Assembly: GCF_000712135.1 (NCBI RefSeq) | Contig: NZ_JOOE01000004.1 | Coordinates: 436,501 to 500,500, forward strand | DNA length: 64,000 nt | Direction of reading: 5' to 3' | From: Sphingomonas sp. UNC305MFCol5.2 | GTDB taxonomy: Bacteria > Pseudomonadota > Alphaproteobacteria > Sphingomonadales > Sphingomonadaceae | Program-made: the position numbers and the translations under genes | Part shown: piece by piece, positions 1 through 8,949 of the stretch | Layout of the letters: the number at the start of each line of letters is the position of its first letter | Position numbering within the stretch: the first letter of the stretch is position 1 | Notes under the pieces: generated by a model | Told to the model about the DNA's origin: nothing | Seen by the model: the letters and a program-made list of their open reading frames with translations, nothing else | The model's database searches: none

Positions 1-470
1 TTGCCGTCCGATGCGAGCATCCAGATCGCCGGCCAGAGTCCGCGTCCGCAGGCGAGCTTCGCGCGAATCTCGATATAGCCGTATTTCCAGTCGCCGAGGC
101 CCTTGGTGACGAGCTTGCCCGAGGCATAATTCTGCCCGCCGAAATCGGCTTTGTCGGTCAATCGTTCCTTGCGTGCCTCGAGGATCAGATGCCCGTTCTC
201 GACCCGGACATTCTCCGGGCGATCGGCGGCGTAATATTGGAGCTCTTCATTGTACCAGCCTTCCTTGTTGCGGCTGGTGTCATATGCCCATTTCTTCGGG
301 TCGGGCGCGCCGGGAGAATCGAACTCGTCGGCCCAGACCTGGACATAGCCGGCCGGTACGCCAAGCGGCGCATCGGTTTTGGAATCGGTGGAAGAAGCTG
401 CGGTCTGCGCGAAAGCGGCGACCGGCAGAAGGGCGGCGAGGGCCGCGAACAGCCCCCGCCCGAACCTCAT
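1..470 (-). CDS. Secreted glycoside hydrolase family 16 (3' end cut by window edge)
   Basis: About 156 N-terminal codons of a secreted glycosidase; the C-terminal part lies outside the window. A signal peptide ([22 protein letters not shown]) is followed by [17 protein letters not shown], the N-terminal strand of GH16 laminarinase or beta-glucanase-like enzymes, and later by [22 protein letters not shown], the GH16 strand just before the catalytic ExDxxE. That catalytic motif would lie beyond the edge, so activity cannot be judged. GH16 enzymes cleave beta-1,3 or beta-1,3/1,4 glucans outside the cytoplasm. The start codon overlaps the infC stop as ATGA, so translation is probably coupled to infC. 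Family assignment is firm; substrate is unknown. Confidence 0.82.
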   Translation of the reverse strand, partial: MRFGRGLFAALAALLPVAAFAQTAASSTDSKTDAPLGVPAGYVQVWADEFDSPGAPDPKKWAYDTSRNKEGWYNEELQYYAADRPENVRVENGHLILEARKERLTDKADFGGQNYASGKLVTKGLGDWKYGYIEIRAKLACGRGLWPAIWMLASDG

Positions 471-1012
471 TTGGGCGAGATGACCATCAGCATCTGACGG
501 CCTTCCATGCGCGGATAGCTCTCGATCTTGGCGACTTCCGCCGTATCGTCCTGCACGCGCTTGAGCAGGATCATGCCGAGCTGGCCGTGCGAAAGCTCGC
601 GGCCGCGGAAGCGCAGGGTGATCTTCACCTTGTCGCCTTCGCCGAGGAATTTGTGGATCGCCTTCATCTTCGTATCATAATCATGATCGTCGATGTTCGG
701 ACGCATCTTGATCTCCTTGATCTCCTGCGTCTTCTGGGTCTTCCGCGCCTGATTGGCCTTTTTCTGGGCCTCGTACTTGAACTTGCCGACGTCGAGGAAC
801 TTGGCGACGGGCGGATCGGCGTTGGGCGACACTTCGACAAGGTCGAGCCCGACCGACTGGGCCTGCTCCATCGCCTCGCGCGTGAACATCACGCCGAGAT
901 TCTCGCCTTCATGATCGATCACCCGCACCTTGGGCGATTGAATGAACTCATTGAAGCGCGGGCCGTTCATCGGCGGCGGTGCCAGGGGGCGCCGGGATTG
1001 GGGAGGACGGAT
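467..1012 (-). CDS. infC: Translation initiation factor IF-3, probable ATC start
   Basis: IF-3 binds the 30S subunit, prevents premature 50S joining and proofreads initiator tRNA. Conserved pieces are visible: [22 protein letters not shown], the block [23 protein letters not shown] (here [13 protein letters not shown]), [14 protein letters not shown], and the C-domain [13 protein letters not shown]. No ATG with a ribosome site gives a normal N-terminus. An in-frame ATC at 1012-1010 lies 8 bases after AGGAG (1025-1021) and gives 181 residues, close to the 180 of E. coli IF-3. infC is known for rare AUU/AUC starts used in autoregulation. The internal ATG at 970 has no Shine-Dalgarno sequence. 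The gene follows an acetyltransferase gene and overlaps a GH16 gene by 4 bases. Confidence 0.93.
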   Translation of the reverse strand: MRPPQSRRPLAPPPMNGPRFNEFIQSPKVRVIDHEGENLGVMFTREAMEQAQSVGLDLVEVSPNADPPVAKFLDVGKFKYEAQKKANQARKTQKTQEIKEIKMRPNIDDHDYDTKMKAIHKFLGEGDKVKITLRFRGRELSHGQLGMILLKRVQDDTAEVAKIESYPRMEGRQMLMVISPK

Positions 1013-1055
1013 AGGTATTTCTCCTGGGAATCGTTGGTTCAGCGTGGCGATATAG

Positions 1056-1523
1056 TCATTGGCCCGAAGATTTGGAAGCGGCGCTTGTGCCACTGTGGCG
1101 CAAATGCACCAGCGGATAGGGGCGGCCCTGCGGATCGGTCTCCGAACGGCCCGTGCGGACGAAGCCGCGCGCCTCGTAAAAGGGCAGGGCGTTGCTCGCC
1201 TGCTCGCTGACATCGACGATCGCGCCGGGCGCCAGCGCGAGGGCATGATCGAGCAGCAAGGTGCCGATGCCGCGGCCATGATGCGCAGGATCGACGAACA
1301 GCGCGTCGATCATCGCGCCGTCCATGACGAGGAAGCCGAGCGGCCGATCGCCGGCGTCGACGGCGAGCCACAGTTCGACGTTCGGCAGGAAATCCTCGGC
1401 CACCATCACGTCGATCTCGGCGCGATCCTGCGGCGTGAGGAAGCCGTGCGTGGCGTCCACCGCGGTCCGCCAGATCTCCAGTGCGCGCGGCACGTCGTCC
1501 GGCCGGCCTTCTCGGATTTGCAT
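1056..1523 (-). CDS. GNAT-family N-acetyltransferase
   Basis: A 155-residue single-domain acetyltransferase. It begins [18 protein letters not shown], typical of the GNAT first strand and helix. The acetyl-CoA pyrophosphate loop is [15 protein letters not shown] near residue 90, followed by the usual C-terminal [18 protein letters not shown]. The substrate cannot be read from sequence. Of two adjacent ATG codons (1526 and 1523), the second sits at better spacing from GGAG. The stop is 43 bases before the proposed infC start on the same strand, so the two may be cotranscribed. It diverges from the porin gene at 1682; the roughly 160 bases between hold both promoters, none of which I can place. 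Confidence 0.85.
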   Translation of the reverse strand: MQIREGRPDDVPRALEIWRTAVDATHGFLTPQDRAEIDVMVAEDFLPNVELWLAVDAGDRPLGFLVMDGAMIDALFVDPAHHGRGIGTLLLDHALALAPGAIVDVSEQASNALPFYEARGFVRTGRSETDPQGRPYPLVHLRHSGTSAASKSSGQ

Positions 1524-1681
1524 CATCCTCTCCTTCTTGCTGCGTCGCAGCAACACTTCCTTACACACGCGACCGATTTCTTCCGATACCTCGTATCGCG
1601 CTGGATGCGGAGCCTGCCCGATGCGAGGCGAGCCCGATCCGGACCGCAGGGGACCACCACCTAAAACAAGGGGGAGTCCCG

Positions 1682-2500
1682 ATGAAAAAATGTCTCGCAT
1701 TCGCCATCCTGCTCGGCGCGGCCACGCCTGCCTTCGCGCAGGAAGAGGAGCCGCCCAAGGCCATAACTGTCTCGGGCAGCGTCGCGCTCGTTTCCGACTA
1801 TCGCTTCCGCGGGGTCTCGCAGACCGACAAGGAGATGGCGGTCCAGGGCGGCCTGACGGTCAGCCACGAGAGCGGCCTCTATGCCGGTACCTGGGCGTCG
1901 AACCTTGCCGGCTGGGGCACGTTCGGCGGCGCCAATATGGAGCTCGACCTCTACGCGGGATACAAGCTCCCGCTCGGCGACGGCGCTGCGCTCGATGTCG
2001 GCCTCACCTGGTACATGTATCCGGGCGGGTTCCAGAACACCGATTTCGCCGAGCCCTATGTGAAGCTGAGCGGATCGCTCGGCCCGGTGGCGGCGCTGGC
2101 CGGCATGGCCTATGCGCCCAAGCAGGAAGCGCTCGGCAATTTCTCGGCCACGCCCCAGAGCAACGGCCAGTCCGAGGACAATCTCTATGTCTGGGGCGAT
2201 CTCTCGGGAGGCGTGAAGGGCACCCCGGTGACGCTCAAGGCACATATCGGCTATTCGAACGGCAATCCTGGGCTCGGGCCGAACGGCACCAGCCTGTCGC
2301 CGACCGGCGAATATCTGGATTGGATGTTGGGGGCGGATCTCGCCATCCCCGGCACGCCGCTGACGCTGGGCGTGGCCTATACCGATACTGACATCAGCGA
2401 GAGCGAGTCGGCCTATCTGCTGCCGAACTTCTCGTCGACCAAGGACGGGTCGAGCATCGCAGGCAGCCAGGTGGTGTTCTCGGTGAGCGCGGCGTTTTGA
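1682..2500 (+). CDS. TorF-family putative outer-membrane porin
   Basis: A 272-residue outer-membrane beta-barrel candidate with a clear signal peptide (MKKCLAFAILLGAATPAFAQ). It matches the TorF/Gcw_chp family pattern: SVALVSDYRFRGVSQTDKEMAVQGG directly after the signal region, alternating aromatic and polar strands, and a final strand ending in Phe (VVFSVSAAF), as outer-membrane barrels do for BAM recognition. A GGGGAG ribosome site precedes the ATG. It probably forms a pore for small solutes; the cargo is unknown. A strong hairpin inside the downstream repeat separates it from the convergent thrS gene. Confidence 0.82.
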   Translation: MKKCLAFAILLGAATPAFAQEEEPPKAITVSGSVALVSDYRFRGVSQTDKEMAVQGGLTVSHESGLYAGTWASNLAGWGTFGGANMELDLYAGYKLPLGDGAALDVGLTWYMYPGGFQNTDFAEPYVKLSGSLGPVAALAGMAYAPKQEALGNFSATPQSNGQSEDNLYVWGDLSGGVKGTPVTLKAHIGYSNGNPGLGPNGTSLSPTGEYLDWMLGADLAIPGTPLTLGVAYTDTDISESESAYLLPNFSSTKDGSSIAGSQVVFSVSAAF

Positions 2501-2504
2501 ACTG

Positions 2505-2645
2505 AACTCCCCTCCCTGGAAGGGAGGGGTCGGGGGATGGGCGCGAGCGAAGCGAGCCCATCGAGCTGCAGTGAATAAAGAAAAGGCCGGGCATCGAGCC
2601 CGACCTTTTCTACCCACCCCTGGCCCCTCCCTAAAAGGGAGGGGA
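2505..2645. repeat. Composite inverted-repeat element, copy 1
   Basis: The gap between the porin and thrS is filled by a structured element. Its outer arms are cccctccctggaagggagg and the matching cccctccctaaaagggagg. Inside is a block with gcgagcgaagcgagcccatc and a hairpin around gggcatcgagccc. A second copy in opposite orientation lies at 60897-61048 with the same order of parts. It looks like a dispersed non-coding mobile or REP-like element that also works as a terminator. Confidence 0.8.
2581..2609. terminator. Bidirectional hairpin terminator between porin and thrS
   Basis: AAAAGG-c-CGGGC pairs with GCCCG-a-CCTTTT around a 5-base loop. The A-run on one side and T-run on the other let it end transcription in both directions, fitting the two convergent genes. 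It is part of the larger repeat element. Confidence 0.72.
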
Positions 2646-2654
2646 ATCTCAGCC

Positions 2655-4655
2655 TCACCGCAGATCCGGCGCCGTCGCCTCTTCAACGAGCTTCGCCACG
2701 ACCTCGTCCAGCGTCAGCATCTGCTGGCCCTGCGATCCCAGCACGCGCAGCGCGACGGTGCCTTCGTCGGCCTCGCGCTTGCCGACCACCAGCAGGTTGG
2801 GGACCTTCGCCACCGAATGCTCGCGCACCTTGTAGTTGATCTTCTCGTTGCGCAGGTCGGTCTCGACGCGGATACCGGCCGCGCGCAGTTTGTCGGCGAC
2901 TTGCAGCGCATAGTCGTCGGCATCCGAGACGATCGTCGCGACCACCGCCTGGGTCGGCGCCAGCCACACCGGGAGCCTGCCGGCGAAATGCTCGATCAGG
3001 ATGCCGATGAAGCGTTCGTACGAGCCGAAGATCGCGCGGTGGAGCATCACCGGACGGTGGCGCTCGCCATCCTCGCCGACGTACGACGCGTCGAGACGCT
3101 CGGGCAGCACGCGGTCCGACTGGATCGTGCCGACCTGCCAAGTGCGGCCGATCGCATCGGTGAGATGCCACTCCAGCTTGGGCGCATAGAAAGCGCCTTC
3201 GCCGGGCAGCTCTTCCCAGCCATATTCCTCGGTCGCCATGCCGGCGCGGACCACGGCGTCGCGCAACTCGGCCTCGGCCTGGTCCCACATCTCTTCGGTG
3301 CCGAAGCGATTGTCGGGGCGCAGTGCCAGCTTGATCGCATATTTGAACCCGAAGTCCTTGTAGATGCGGTCGGCGAGGCGGCAGAATGCCTGCACTTCGT
3401 CGACGATCTGGTCCTCGCGGCAGAAGATGTGCGCATCGTCCTGGGTGAACTGGCGCACGCGCATCAGCCCGTGCAACGCGCCGTGCGGTTCGTTGCGGTG
3501 GCAGCAGCCATTCTCGTACAGGCGCAGCGGCAAATCGCGATACGATTTGATCCCCTGCTTGAAGATCAGGATGTGCGCCGGGCAGTTCATCGGCTTGAGC
3601 GCCATCCACTCGGCATCGTCCGAGACGATCGGGCCTTCGTCCTCGACGTTCGGCACTTCGTCGGGGATGACGAACATGTTCTCGCGATACTTGCCCCAAT
3701 GGCCGGACTGCTCCCATTGGCGCGCGTCCATCACCTGCGGCGTCTTCACTTCCTGATAGCCCGCGGCATCGATCGCGCGGCGCATATAGGCTTCGAGCTG
3801 GCGCCAGATGGTGAAGCCGTGCGGATGCCAGAACACCGAGCCATGAGCCTCGGCCTGGAGGTGGAACAGGTCCATCTCCTGGCCGAGCTTGCGGTGATCG
3901 CGCTTGGCCGCCTCTTCGAGCCGCATCAGATGCTCGTCGAGCTGCTTCTTGTTGAGCCAGCCGGTACCGTAGATGCGCGAGAGCATCGCGTTCTTCTGGT
4001 CGCCGCGCCAATAGGCGCCCGACACGCGCGTCAGCTTGAACGCGTTCGGATCGACCTTGCCGGTCGAGGCCAAGTGCGGCCCGCGGCACATGTCGAGCCA
4101 CGAATCCTCGCTTTTGCCCGCGCGATAGACCGTCAGTTCCTCGCCTTCGGGAAGTTCCTGCGCCCATTCGGCCTTGAAGGTCTCGCCTTGCTTCTGCCAG
4201 CGCTCGATCAGCTGCTGGCGCGACCAGACTTCGCGGATCAGCGGCGCGTCCGCCGCGATGATCTTGCGCATCTCGGCCTCGATCGCCGGCAGATCCTCCT
4301 CGGTGAAGGGCCGGTCCTTCGGCGCGAAATCGTAATAGAAGCCGTCGTCGGTCGAGGGGCCGAAAGTGATCTGCGTGCCGGGGAACAGCTTCTGCACCGC
4401 CTCGGCGAGGATGTGCGCATAATCGTGGCGCGCGAGTTCGAGCGCGTCTTTCTCGTCTTTCGACGTGACCAAGGCGAGCTGCGAATGGCCCTCGAACGGG
4501 CGGCCGATGTCGCGCAATTCCCCGTCGACGCGCGCGGCGAGCGCGGCCTTGGCGAGCCCCGGACCGATCGCCGCGGCGATGTCCGCCGGGGTAGTCCCCG
4601 GGGCTACCTCACGGACGGAACCGTCGGGCAGCGTGATACGGAACATCTCGGACAC
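2655..4655 (-). CDS. thrS: Threonine--tRNA ligase
   Basis: Class II aminoacyl-tRNA synthetase charging tRNA-Thr in the cytoplasm; 666 residues, a normal length. Domain order: TGS domain (residues 1-60, [24 protein letters not shown]), editing domain with [19 protein letters not shown] near 75-95, then the catalytic core with [11 protein letters not shown] (zinc-site Cys), [26 protein letters not shown] (motif 2), and motif 3 near [24 protein letters not shown], then the anticodon-binding domain. The start is GTG at 4655 after AAGAGAT; an ATG three codons later is possible. It is not next to infC-rpmI-rplT as in many bacteria, though infC lies 1.6 kb away. Confidence 0.98.
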   Translation of the reverse strand: MSEMFRITLPDGSVREVAPGTTPADIAAAIGPGLAKAALAARVDGELRDIGRPFEGHSQLALVTSKDEKDALELARHDYAHILAEAVQKLFPGTQITFGPSTDDGFYYDFAPKDRPFTEEDLPAIEAEMRKIIAADAPLIREVWSRQQLIERWQKQGETFKAEWAQELPEGEELTVYRAGKSEDSWLDMCRGPHLASTGKVDPNAFKLTRVSGAYWRGDQKNAMLSRIYGTGWLNKKQLDEHLMRLEEAAKRDHRKLGQEMDLFHLQAEAHGSVFWHPHGFTIWRQLEAYMRRAIDAAGYQEVKTPQVMDARQWEQSGHWGKYRENMFVIPDEVPNVEDEGPIVSDDAEWMALKPMNCPAHILIFKQGIKSYRDLPLRLYENGCCHRNEPHGALHGLMRVRQFTQDDAHIFCREDQIVDEVQAFCRLADRIYKDFGFKYAIKLALRPDNRFGTEEMWDQAEAELRDAVVRAGMATEEYGWEELPGEGAFYAPKLEWHLTDAIGRTWQVGTIQSDRVLPERLDASYVGEDGERHRPVMLHRAIFGSYERFIGILIEHFAGRLPVWLAPTQAVVATIVSDADDYALQVADKLRAAGIRVETDLRNEKINYKVREHSVAKVPNLLVVGKREADEGTVALRVLGSQGQQMLTLDEVVAKLVEEATAPDLR

Positions 4656-4807
4656 GGGATCTCTTTCAGCAAAGGTTGGAGGCGGGGCTTATGCCCACGC
4701 ACGCGCGATATAGGCAAGGCATGCCGGAAGGGCCACCACGTGGCCGTCTTCTCCCAATTGTCCGATTAATACTTGCACATCGAGACGCTTTGCAGTTCAG
4801 TCGGCGC

Positions 4808-5851
4808 ATGGAGAGCATAGAACAGGTCAGCCGGCGCAGCATCCTGGCCGCAGGAGTCGCGCTTCCGATCGCAGCGGCGATCCCGGGTGCGGCGCTCGCA
4901 AAGGGCGCCGTGCCGAGCAACCCGCTGGTGCGCCAGCGCGCCGATGCCCAGATCTCGCGCGTCGGGGGCTGGTTCTACCTGACCGGCTCGGTGCCCGAAT
5001 ATGACCGGCTGGTGCTGCGGCGGGCGAAGACCATCGCGGGATTGACCGACGCCGCCGAAGTGGTGCTGTGGCGGCGCCCGGCGAGCGGCAGGATGGCCGG
5101 CTATATCTGGGCCCCCGAAATCCATCTGATCGACGGCAGCTGGTACGTCTATTTCGCCGCCGGCGACAGCGACGACAAGTTCCGCATCCGCACCTATGTG
5201 CTCAAGGGCGCCGGCGCCAATCCGATGGCGACGACCTGGTCGGTGCTCGGCAAGCTCGAGACGCCATGGGACACCTTCACGCTCGACAGCACCAGCTTCG
5301 TCCACAAGGGCGTGCGCTATCTCTGCTGGGCGCAGAAGGAGCCGGGGATCGACACCAACAGCAATCTCTATCTCGCACCGCTCAAGACCCCGACCACATT
5401 GGCGGCGCCGCCCGCACGGCTGACCGTCCCGACGCTCGACTGGGAAATCCAGGGGTTCAAGGTCGCCGAGGGACCCGCGCTGCTCGCGCGCAACGGCAGG
5501 CTCTTCCTCACCTATTCGGCGAGCGCGACCGATGCGCGCTACTGCCTGGGCATGCTCACCGCCGATGCCGATTCGGATATCATGAACCCCGCCTCGTGGA
5601 GCAAGTCGCCCGTGCCGGTGTTCGCGACCTCCGAGGCGAACAAGGTCTATGGCCCCGGTCACAACAGCTTCGTCGTCGACGAGAATGGCCGCGACCTGCT
5701 CGTCTATCACGGCCGGGACTATAAGGAGATCAAGGGCGATCCCCTGTTCGATCCGAACCGGCACACGCGCGTACAGCCGATCCATTACCGCGCCGACGGC
5801 ACCCCCGATTTCGGCGTGCCGGTGGCGAATGGGGTGGTGGCGGGCCTCTAG
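4808..5851 (+). CDS. GH43-like secreted glycosidase with Tat-type signal
   Basis: A 347-residue exported protein. The N-terminus has SRRSILAAGVALPIAAAIPGAAL, a twin-arginine type signal. The body is a five-bladed beta-propeller pattern of family 43 and related arabinanases: AGYIWAPEIHLIDGSWYVYFAA (the conserved APEIH segment), FTLDSTSFVHKGVRYLCWAQ, GFKVAEGPALLARNGRLFLTYSAS and YGPGHNSFVVDENGRDLLVYHG. The GPGHNS motif and the EGP Glu are typical of the GH43 active site. It probably releases arabinose or related residues from plant polysaccharide in the periplasm or outside. It stands alone, divergent from thrS; the truncated GH16 gene at the window edge is the nearest functional companion. Confidence 0.82.
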   Translation: MESIEQVSRRSILAAGVALPIAAAIPGAALAKGAVPSNPLVRQRADAQISRVGGWFYLTGSVPEYDRLVLRRAKTIAGLTDAAEVVLWRRPASGRMAGYIWAPEIHLIDGSWYVYFAAGDSDDKFRIRTYVLKGAGANPMATTWSVLGKLETPWDTFTLDSTSFVHKGVRYLCWAQKEPGIDTNSNLYLAPLKTPTTLAAPPARLTVPTLDWEIQGFKVAEGPALLARNGRLFLTYSASATDARYCLGMLTADADSDIMNPASWSKSPVPVFATSEANKVYGPGHNSFVVDENGRDLLVYHGRDYKEIKGDPLFDPNRHTRVQPIHYRADGTPDFGVPVANGVVAGL

Positions 5852-5884
5852 GACGTATCGCCACTCAGACGAGCAAGGACTTTC

Positions 5885-6019
5885 AATCCTCCCCCGCCAG
5901 GGGGAGGTGGCGCGCGCAGCGTGACGGAGGGGGCGGAATCACTGCGCCCAATTGGAGAGTGCGCTGCCTACCTCCCCCTCCGACGCCTTCGGCGCCACCT
6001 CCCCCTGGCGGGGAGGATT
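5885..6019. repeat. Inverted-repeat element between GH43 gene and ldcA
   Basis: Arms starting aatcctcccccgccaggggg (from 5885) and ending ccccctggcggggaggatt (to 6019) are near-perfect reverse complements, separated by about 80 bases. Located between convergent genes, it could fold into a long hairpin and stop transcription from both sides. The flanks carry gtatcg motifs (5854 and 6027 areas), also seen by the hairpin at 26533. Confidence 0.75.
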
Positions 6020-6054
6020 TGAATGTCGATACAGCCTGACCCATCGTAGTGGAG

Positions 6055-6876
6055 CTAAGCGGTGATCCCGAACGGCACCACGCGGTTCAATTCGACATGG
6101 CCGATCTCGGCGCGGCCGAGGTACGGCACCTTCATGTCGCGGCACCAGCGGGCGATGATCTGCTCGATCGTCTCGCCGAACGGCTTGTCGTTGTCGACGA
6201 CCGAAGTCACCGCACCGAGCCGCACTCCCGCGACGCCCTTGAGCTGGGTGGCGTGCGCCATCTGGAACAGCATCCGATCGATCCGGTAGAGCGGCTCGTC
6301 GACTTCCTCGATCATCAGCACGTGATCGGTGAGATCGGGCAGCCATTTGGTGCCGATCATCGAGGTCAGGATGGCGAGGTTGAACGCCGCGGCGGGGCGC
6401 CCGTCGGCGAGGCTGGGTTCGAGCGCGCGGCGGTCCTTGTCGATCAGCCAGCCCAATGCCCAGCCTGCAGCCTCACCGGTATCGTTCTTGCCGATGCTGC
6501 TCGCCATCGAGGCATGCACCGGGTGGCCGATCCGCCTGGCATAGAGCGCGCCGAGCAGGAACCCCATGTCGGAGAAGCCCATATAGGTCTTGCGCCCCGC
6601 CGCGACGCCCAGCTGCGGCATCACCGTGTCGAGGATGCGGTTCGAGCCATAGCCGCCGCGCGCGAACCAGATCGCGTCGAACGCCGGATCGTTGGCGAAT
6701 TCGAGGAATGCTGCCGCGCGCACCGCGTCGGAGCCGGCGAAATGCCCTTCCTCGATAAAGCATTGCGGGTGAAAAACGATGTCGTGATCGGGGTAGGTGA
6801 GCGCCATGAACGCCGACATCCGCAGCGAGGATTCCCTGCTGATGGTTCGTGCCGGTGCCACCACTCCGATGCGCAT
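6055..6876 (-). CDS. LD-carboxypeptidase (peptidase family S66)
   Basis: Serine peptidase that removes the terminal D-alanine from recycled murein tetrapeptides, 273 residues. The family signatures are present: MRIGVVAPART at the start, AIWFARGGYGSNRILD near residue 90, MGFSDMGFL with the nucleophile Ser, MIEEVDEPLYRIDRMLFQM with the catalytic Glu, and GHVELNRVVPFG with the catalytic His near the C-terminus. It diverges from a Mur-ligase gene at 7050, a pairing that makes sense for recycling of cell-wall peptides. No signal peptide is visible, so it acts in the cytoplasm. Confidence 0.92.
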   Translation of the reverse strand: MRIGVVAPARTISRESSLRMSAFMALTYPDHDIVFHPQCFIEEGHFAGSDAVRAAAFLEFANDPAFDAIWFARGGYGSNRILDTVMPQLGVAAGRKTYMGFSDMGFLLGALYARRIGHPVHASMASSIGKNDTGEAAGWALGWLIDKDRRALEPSLADGRPAAAFNLAILTSMIGTKWLPDLTDHVLMIEEVDEPLYRIDRMLFQMAHATQLKGVAGVRLGAVTSVVDNDKPFGETIEQIIARWCRDMKVPYLGRAEIGHVELNRVVPFGITA

Positions 6877-6899
6877 GCAATTCCACCCCAGAACCAGTC

Positions 6900-6987
6900 G
6901 TCATGCCGAACTTGTTTCAGTATCCACCGCGCTGCAAGCGACGTCGCCGCTGTGGCACGGTGGACCCTGAAACAAGTTCAGGGTGAC
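6900..6987. repeat. Inverted repeat between ldcA and Mur-ligase gene
   Basis: Arm gtcatgccgaacttgtttca (from 6900, continuing into tatccaccg) matches the reverse complement of cggtggaccctgaaacaagt (from 6958, continuing into tcagggtgac), with about 28 bases between. It resembles the class beginning gtca(t/c)cc seen at 29666 and 52515. It lies between divergent genes, so it is not simply a terminator. Confidence 0.72.
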
Positions 6988-7049
6988 GGAAAGGGAAGAA
7001 GCGCGTCGCGCCTTGCTCCCCCCGACGAAACCGCCGATAGCGCGACGCC

Positions 7050-8456
7050 ATGCATCACGGCAAACCTTACTTCTTCGTCGGCATCGGCGGCAGCGGAATG
7101 ATGCCCCTCGCGATGATCCTGGCGGGGCAGGGCGCCACCGTCGCGGGGTCGGACCGCAGCCTCGACGCCGGCCGCCTCCCCGCCAAGTTCGAGGATCTGA
7201 AGCGCCGCGGCGTCGCGCTGTTCCCGCAGGACGGAAGCGGGATCACGTCGGCCGATCAAATCGTGGTCGCCTCCGCGGCGATCGAGGCGAGCGTCCCCGA
7301 CATGGTCCGCGCCGCCGAACTCGGCAACGAACGCATGACGCGCGCCGAATTGAACGCGAAGCTGTTCAATGCATCGCCCGCCTCGATCGGCGTCGCGGGG
7401 ACGAGCGGCAAATCGACCGTCACCGGCATGATCGGCTGGATCCTCCACGCCTGCGGGCGCGATCCGACGGTGATGAACGGCGCGGTGATGAAGAACTTCG
7501 TGTCGCCCGACGCGCCCTTCGCCAGTGCATTGGTCGGCGCGGGCGAGTCTTACGTCAGCGAAGTCGACGAGAGCGACGGCTCGATCGCGCTTTATCGGCC
7601 CAAGGTCGCCGTGCTCAACAATGTCAGCCTCGATCACATGCCGATGGAACAGCTGATCGAACTCTTCGGCGCGTTCATCGCGAAGGCGGGCAAGGCGGTG
7701 GTCAATCTCGACAATGGCGAAGGCGCGGCGCTCGCGATGACCCTGCCCGCCGATCGGCTGACGACCTTCGCGATCGAGAGCCAGGCCGATCTGGTCGCGC
7801 GCAACATCGAGCAGCAGCGCTTCGGCGCGGCGTTCGATCTGCACGCGCGCGGCGCGGCGCCGGTGCGCGTGACGCTGCAGGTGCCGGGTCGGCACAATGT
7901 CTCCAACGCGCTCGCCGCGCTCGGCGCGGTACAGGCGGCGGGCGTGCCGCTCGCCGAAGCCATCGAAGCGATCGGCGGGTTCGTCGGACTCAAGCGCCGC
8001 TTCGAACTCGTCGGCGAGGCGGGCGGCGTCGCGGTGATCGACGATTTCGGGCACAATCCCGACAAGATCGCCGCCACGCTCGATACGCTCCACGCCTTTC
8101 CCGGCCGGCTGCTGCTGATGTTCCAACCGCACGGCTATGGCCCGCTCAAGGTGATGCGCGGCGAGCTGGTGGCGATGTTCGCCGGGAAGCTGGCGGCGGA
8201 CGACCTGCTCGTCTTGCCCGATCCGGTCTATCAGGGCGGCACGGTGAAGCGCGAAGTGACCAGCGCGGATATCGTCGCCGATGTCGCGGCAGGCGGGAGG
8301 CAGGCGCTCCACATTCCGGAACGCGAGGCCGCCGCGACGCACCTCGCGGCGCTGGCGCGGCCGGGCGATCGGATCGTGGTGATGGGTGCGCGCGACGACA
8401 CGTTGAGCCTGCTTGCCCAATCGATGCTGGACGCGCTCCAACTAGCTCGCGGCTGA
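7050..8456 (+). CDS. Mur ligase family protein (MurC/Mpl-like), probable murein recycling
   Basis: A 468-residue ATP-dependent amide ligase of the Mur superfamily. Order: N-terminal nucleotide-sugar domain with GIGGSGMMPLAMILAGQGA (residues 11-29), P-loop GVAGTSGKSTVTG (114-126, Lys121), central domain with EVDESDGSIALY and LNNVSLDHMPM, and C-domain with VPGRHNVSNALAALGA and DDFGHNPDKIAATLD. MurC and Mpl usually have AGTHGKTTT in the P-loop; here His is Ser and the C-domain HNP resembles cyanophycin synthetase or MurE, so this is not a standard MurC. Being divergent from an LD-carboxypeptidase, it may attach recycled peptide to UDP-MurNAc as Mpl does. That role is inferred. Confidence 0.8.
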   Translation: MHHGKPYFFVGIGGSGMMPLAMILAGQGATVAGSDRSLDAGRLPAKFEDLKRRGVALFPQDGSGITSADQIVVASAAIEASVPDMVRAAELGNERMTRAELNAKLFNASPASIGVAGTSGKSTVTGMIGWILHACGRDPTVMNGAVMKNFVSPDAPFASALVGAGESYVSEVDESDGSIALYRPKVAVLNNVSLDHMPMEQLIELFGAFIAKAGKAVVNLDNGEGAALAMTLPADRLTTFAIESQADLVARNIEQQRFGAAFDLHARGAAPVRVTLQVPGRHNVSNALAALGAVQAAGVPLAEAIEAIGGFVGLKRRFELVGEAGGVAVIDDFGHNPDKIAATLDTLHAFPGRLLLMFQPHGYGPLKVMRGELVAMFAGKLAADDLLVLPDPVYQGGTVKREVTSADIVADVAAGGRQALHIPEREAAATHLAALARPGDRIVVMGARDDTLSLLAQSMLDALQLARG

Positions 8457-8783
8457 TTGGGAATCTGCCTTTGGATTTTCCAGCCGCGCGCGCCTGATCC
8501 GCAATCCGATGAACAGCACGGTCGGCCAGAACACCGTATTGAGTACGTCGCTCGTCGTGTCGGGCATCCATTGGCCGTGGTTCACGCGGTCCATCACCTC
8601 ATTGGCGAACTCGGCGAGATAGACCGCGAGCAACGGCCAAGGGGTCGCCAGCGATCGGCCGGTAACCACTCTCACGAACAGCAGGACCGCCATTCCGGCA
8701 TGAATGTGAAGGACGGTATCCGGAGCGCCGGTGCCGTCGCCGACCCATTGGATCAGGCGACCATATAGCTCGATCGGGTTCAT
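8442..8783 (-). CDS. Small membrane protein, unknown function
   Basis: A 113-residue protein beginning MNPIELYGRLIQWVGDGTGAPDT. Three hydrophobic stretches (about residues 26-40, 46-60, 82-98) suggest a multi-pass inner-membrane protein. The segment EFANEVMDRVNHGQW between helices recalls small VanZ-like proteins but is not enough for a call. Its 3' end overlaps the Mur-ligase 3' end by 15 bases (convergent). The start was chosen at the ATG at 8783, with AGGG upstream; the longer frame has no plausible start. Confidence 0.68.
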   Translation of the reverse strand: MNPIELYGRLIQWVGDGTGAPDTVLHIHAGMAVLLFVRVVTGRSLATPWPLLAVYLAEFANEVMDRVNHGQWMPDTTSDVLNTVFWPTVLFIGLRIRRARLENPKADSQSAAS

Positions 8784-8877
8784 GAAGCGCGCCCTAGCGC
8801 ACAATCTCGGCGTAGCGATAGCGATTCGAGCTGAGGCCCATCGTGCCTGCGTCGATGTCGCGGTTGCTTGGCTATAT

Positions 8878-8926
8878 GTAAAGTAGGGTTGACATGAGGC
8901 GCGCATGAACGTAAAGCTCACTTTAC
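8878..8926 (+). promoter_or_regulatory. Promoter with palindromic operator for the XRE operon
   Basis: A perfect -35 box TTGACA (8889-8894) is followed 17 bases later by TAAAGC (8912-8917), a weak -10. The -10 lies inside a perfect palindrome GTAAAG-CTCA-CTTTAC (8911-8926), and one extra GTAAAG half-site sits at 8878-8883 just before the -35. The arrangement suggests repression by a dimeric regulator, most simply the XRE protein of the same operon. Regulator identity is inferred. Confidence 0.62.
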
Positions 8927-8949
8927 TGATTCGAAAGGGAGCTTGACAC

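Noticed and set aside
968..970. ATG start for IF-3 (MNGPRF...)
   Set aside because: No ribosome site upstream; the ATC at 1012 has AGGAG at 8 bases and gives the family's normal length.
2571..4769. A 732-aa open frame antisense to thrS
   Set aside because: thrS is a certain gene on the other strand; the antisense frame is a by-product of GC-rich codon use and has no recognisable domains.
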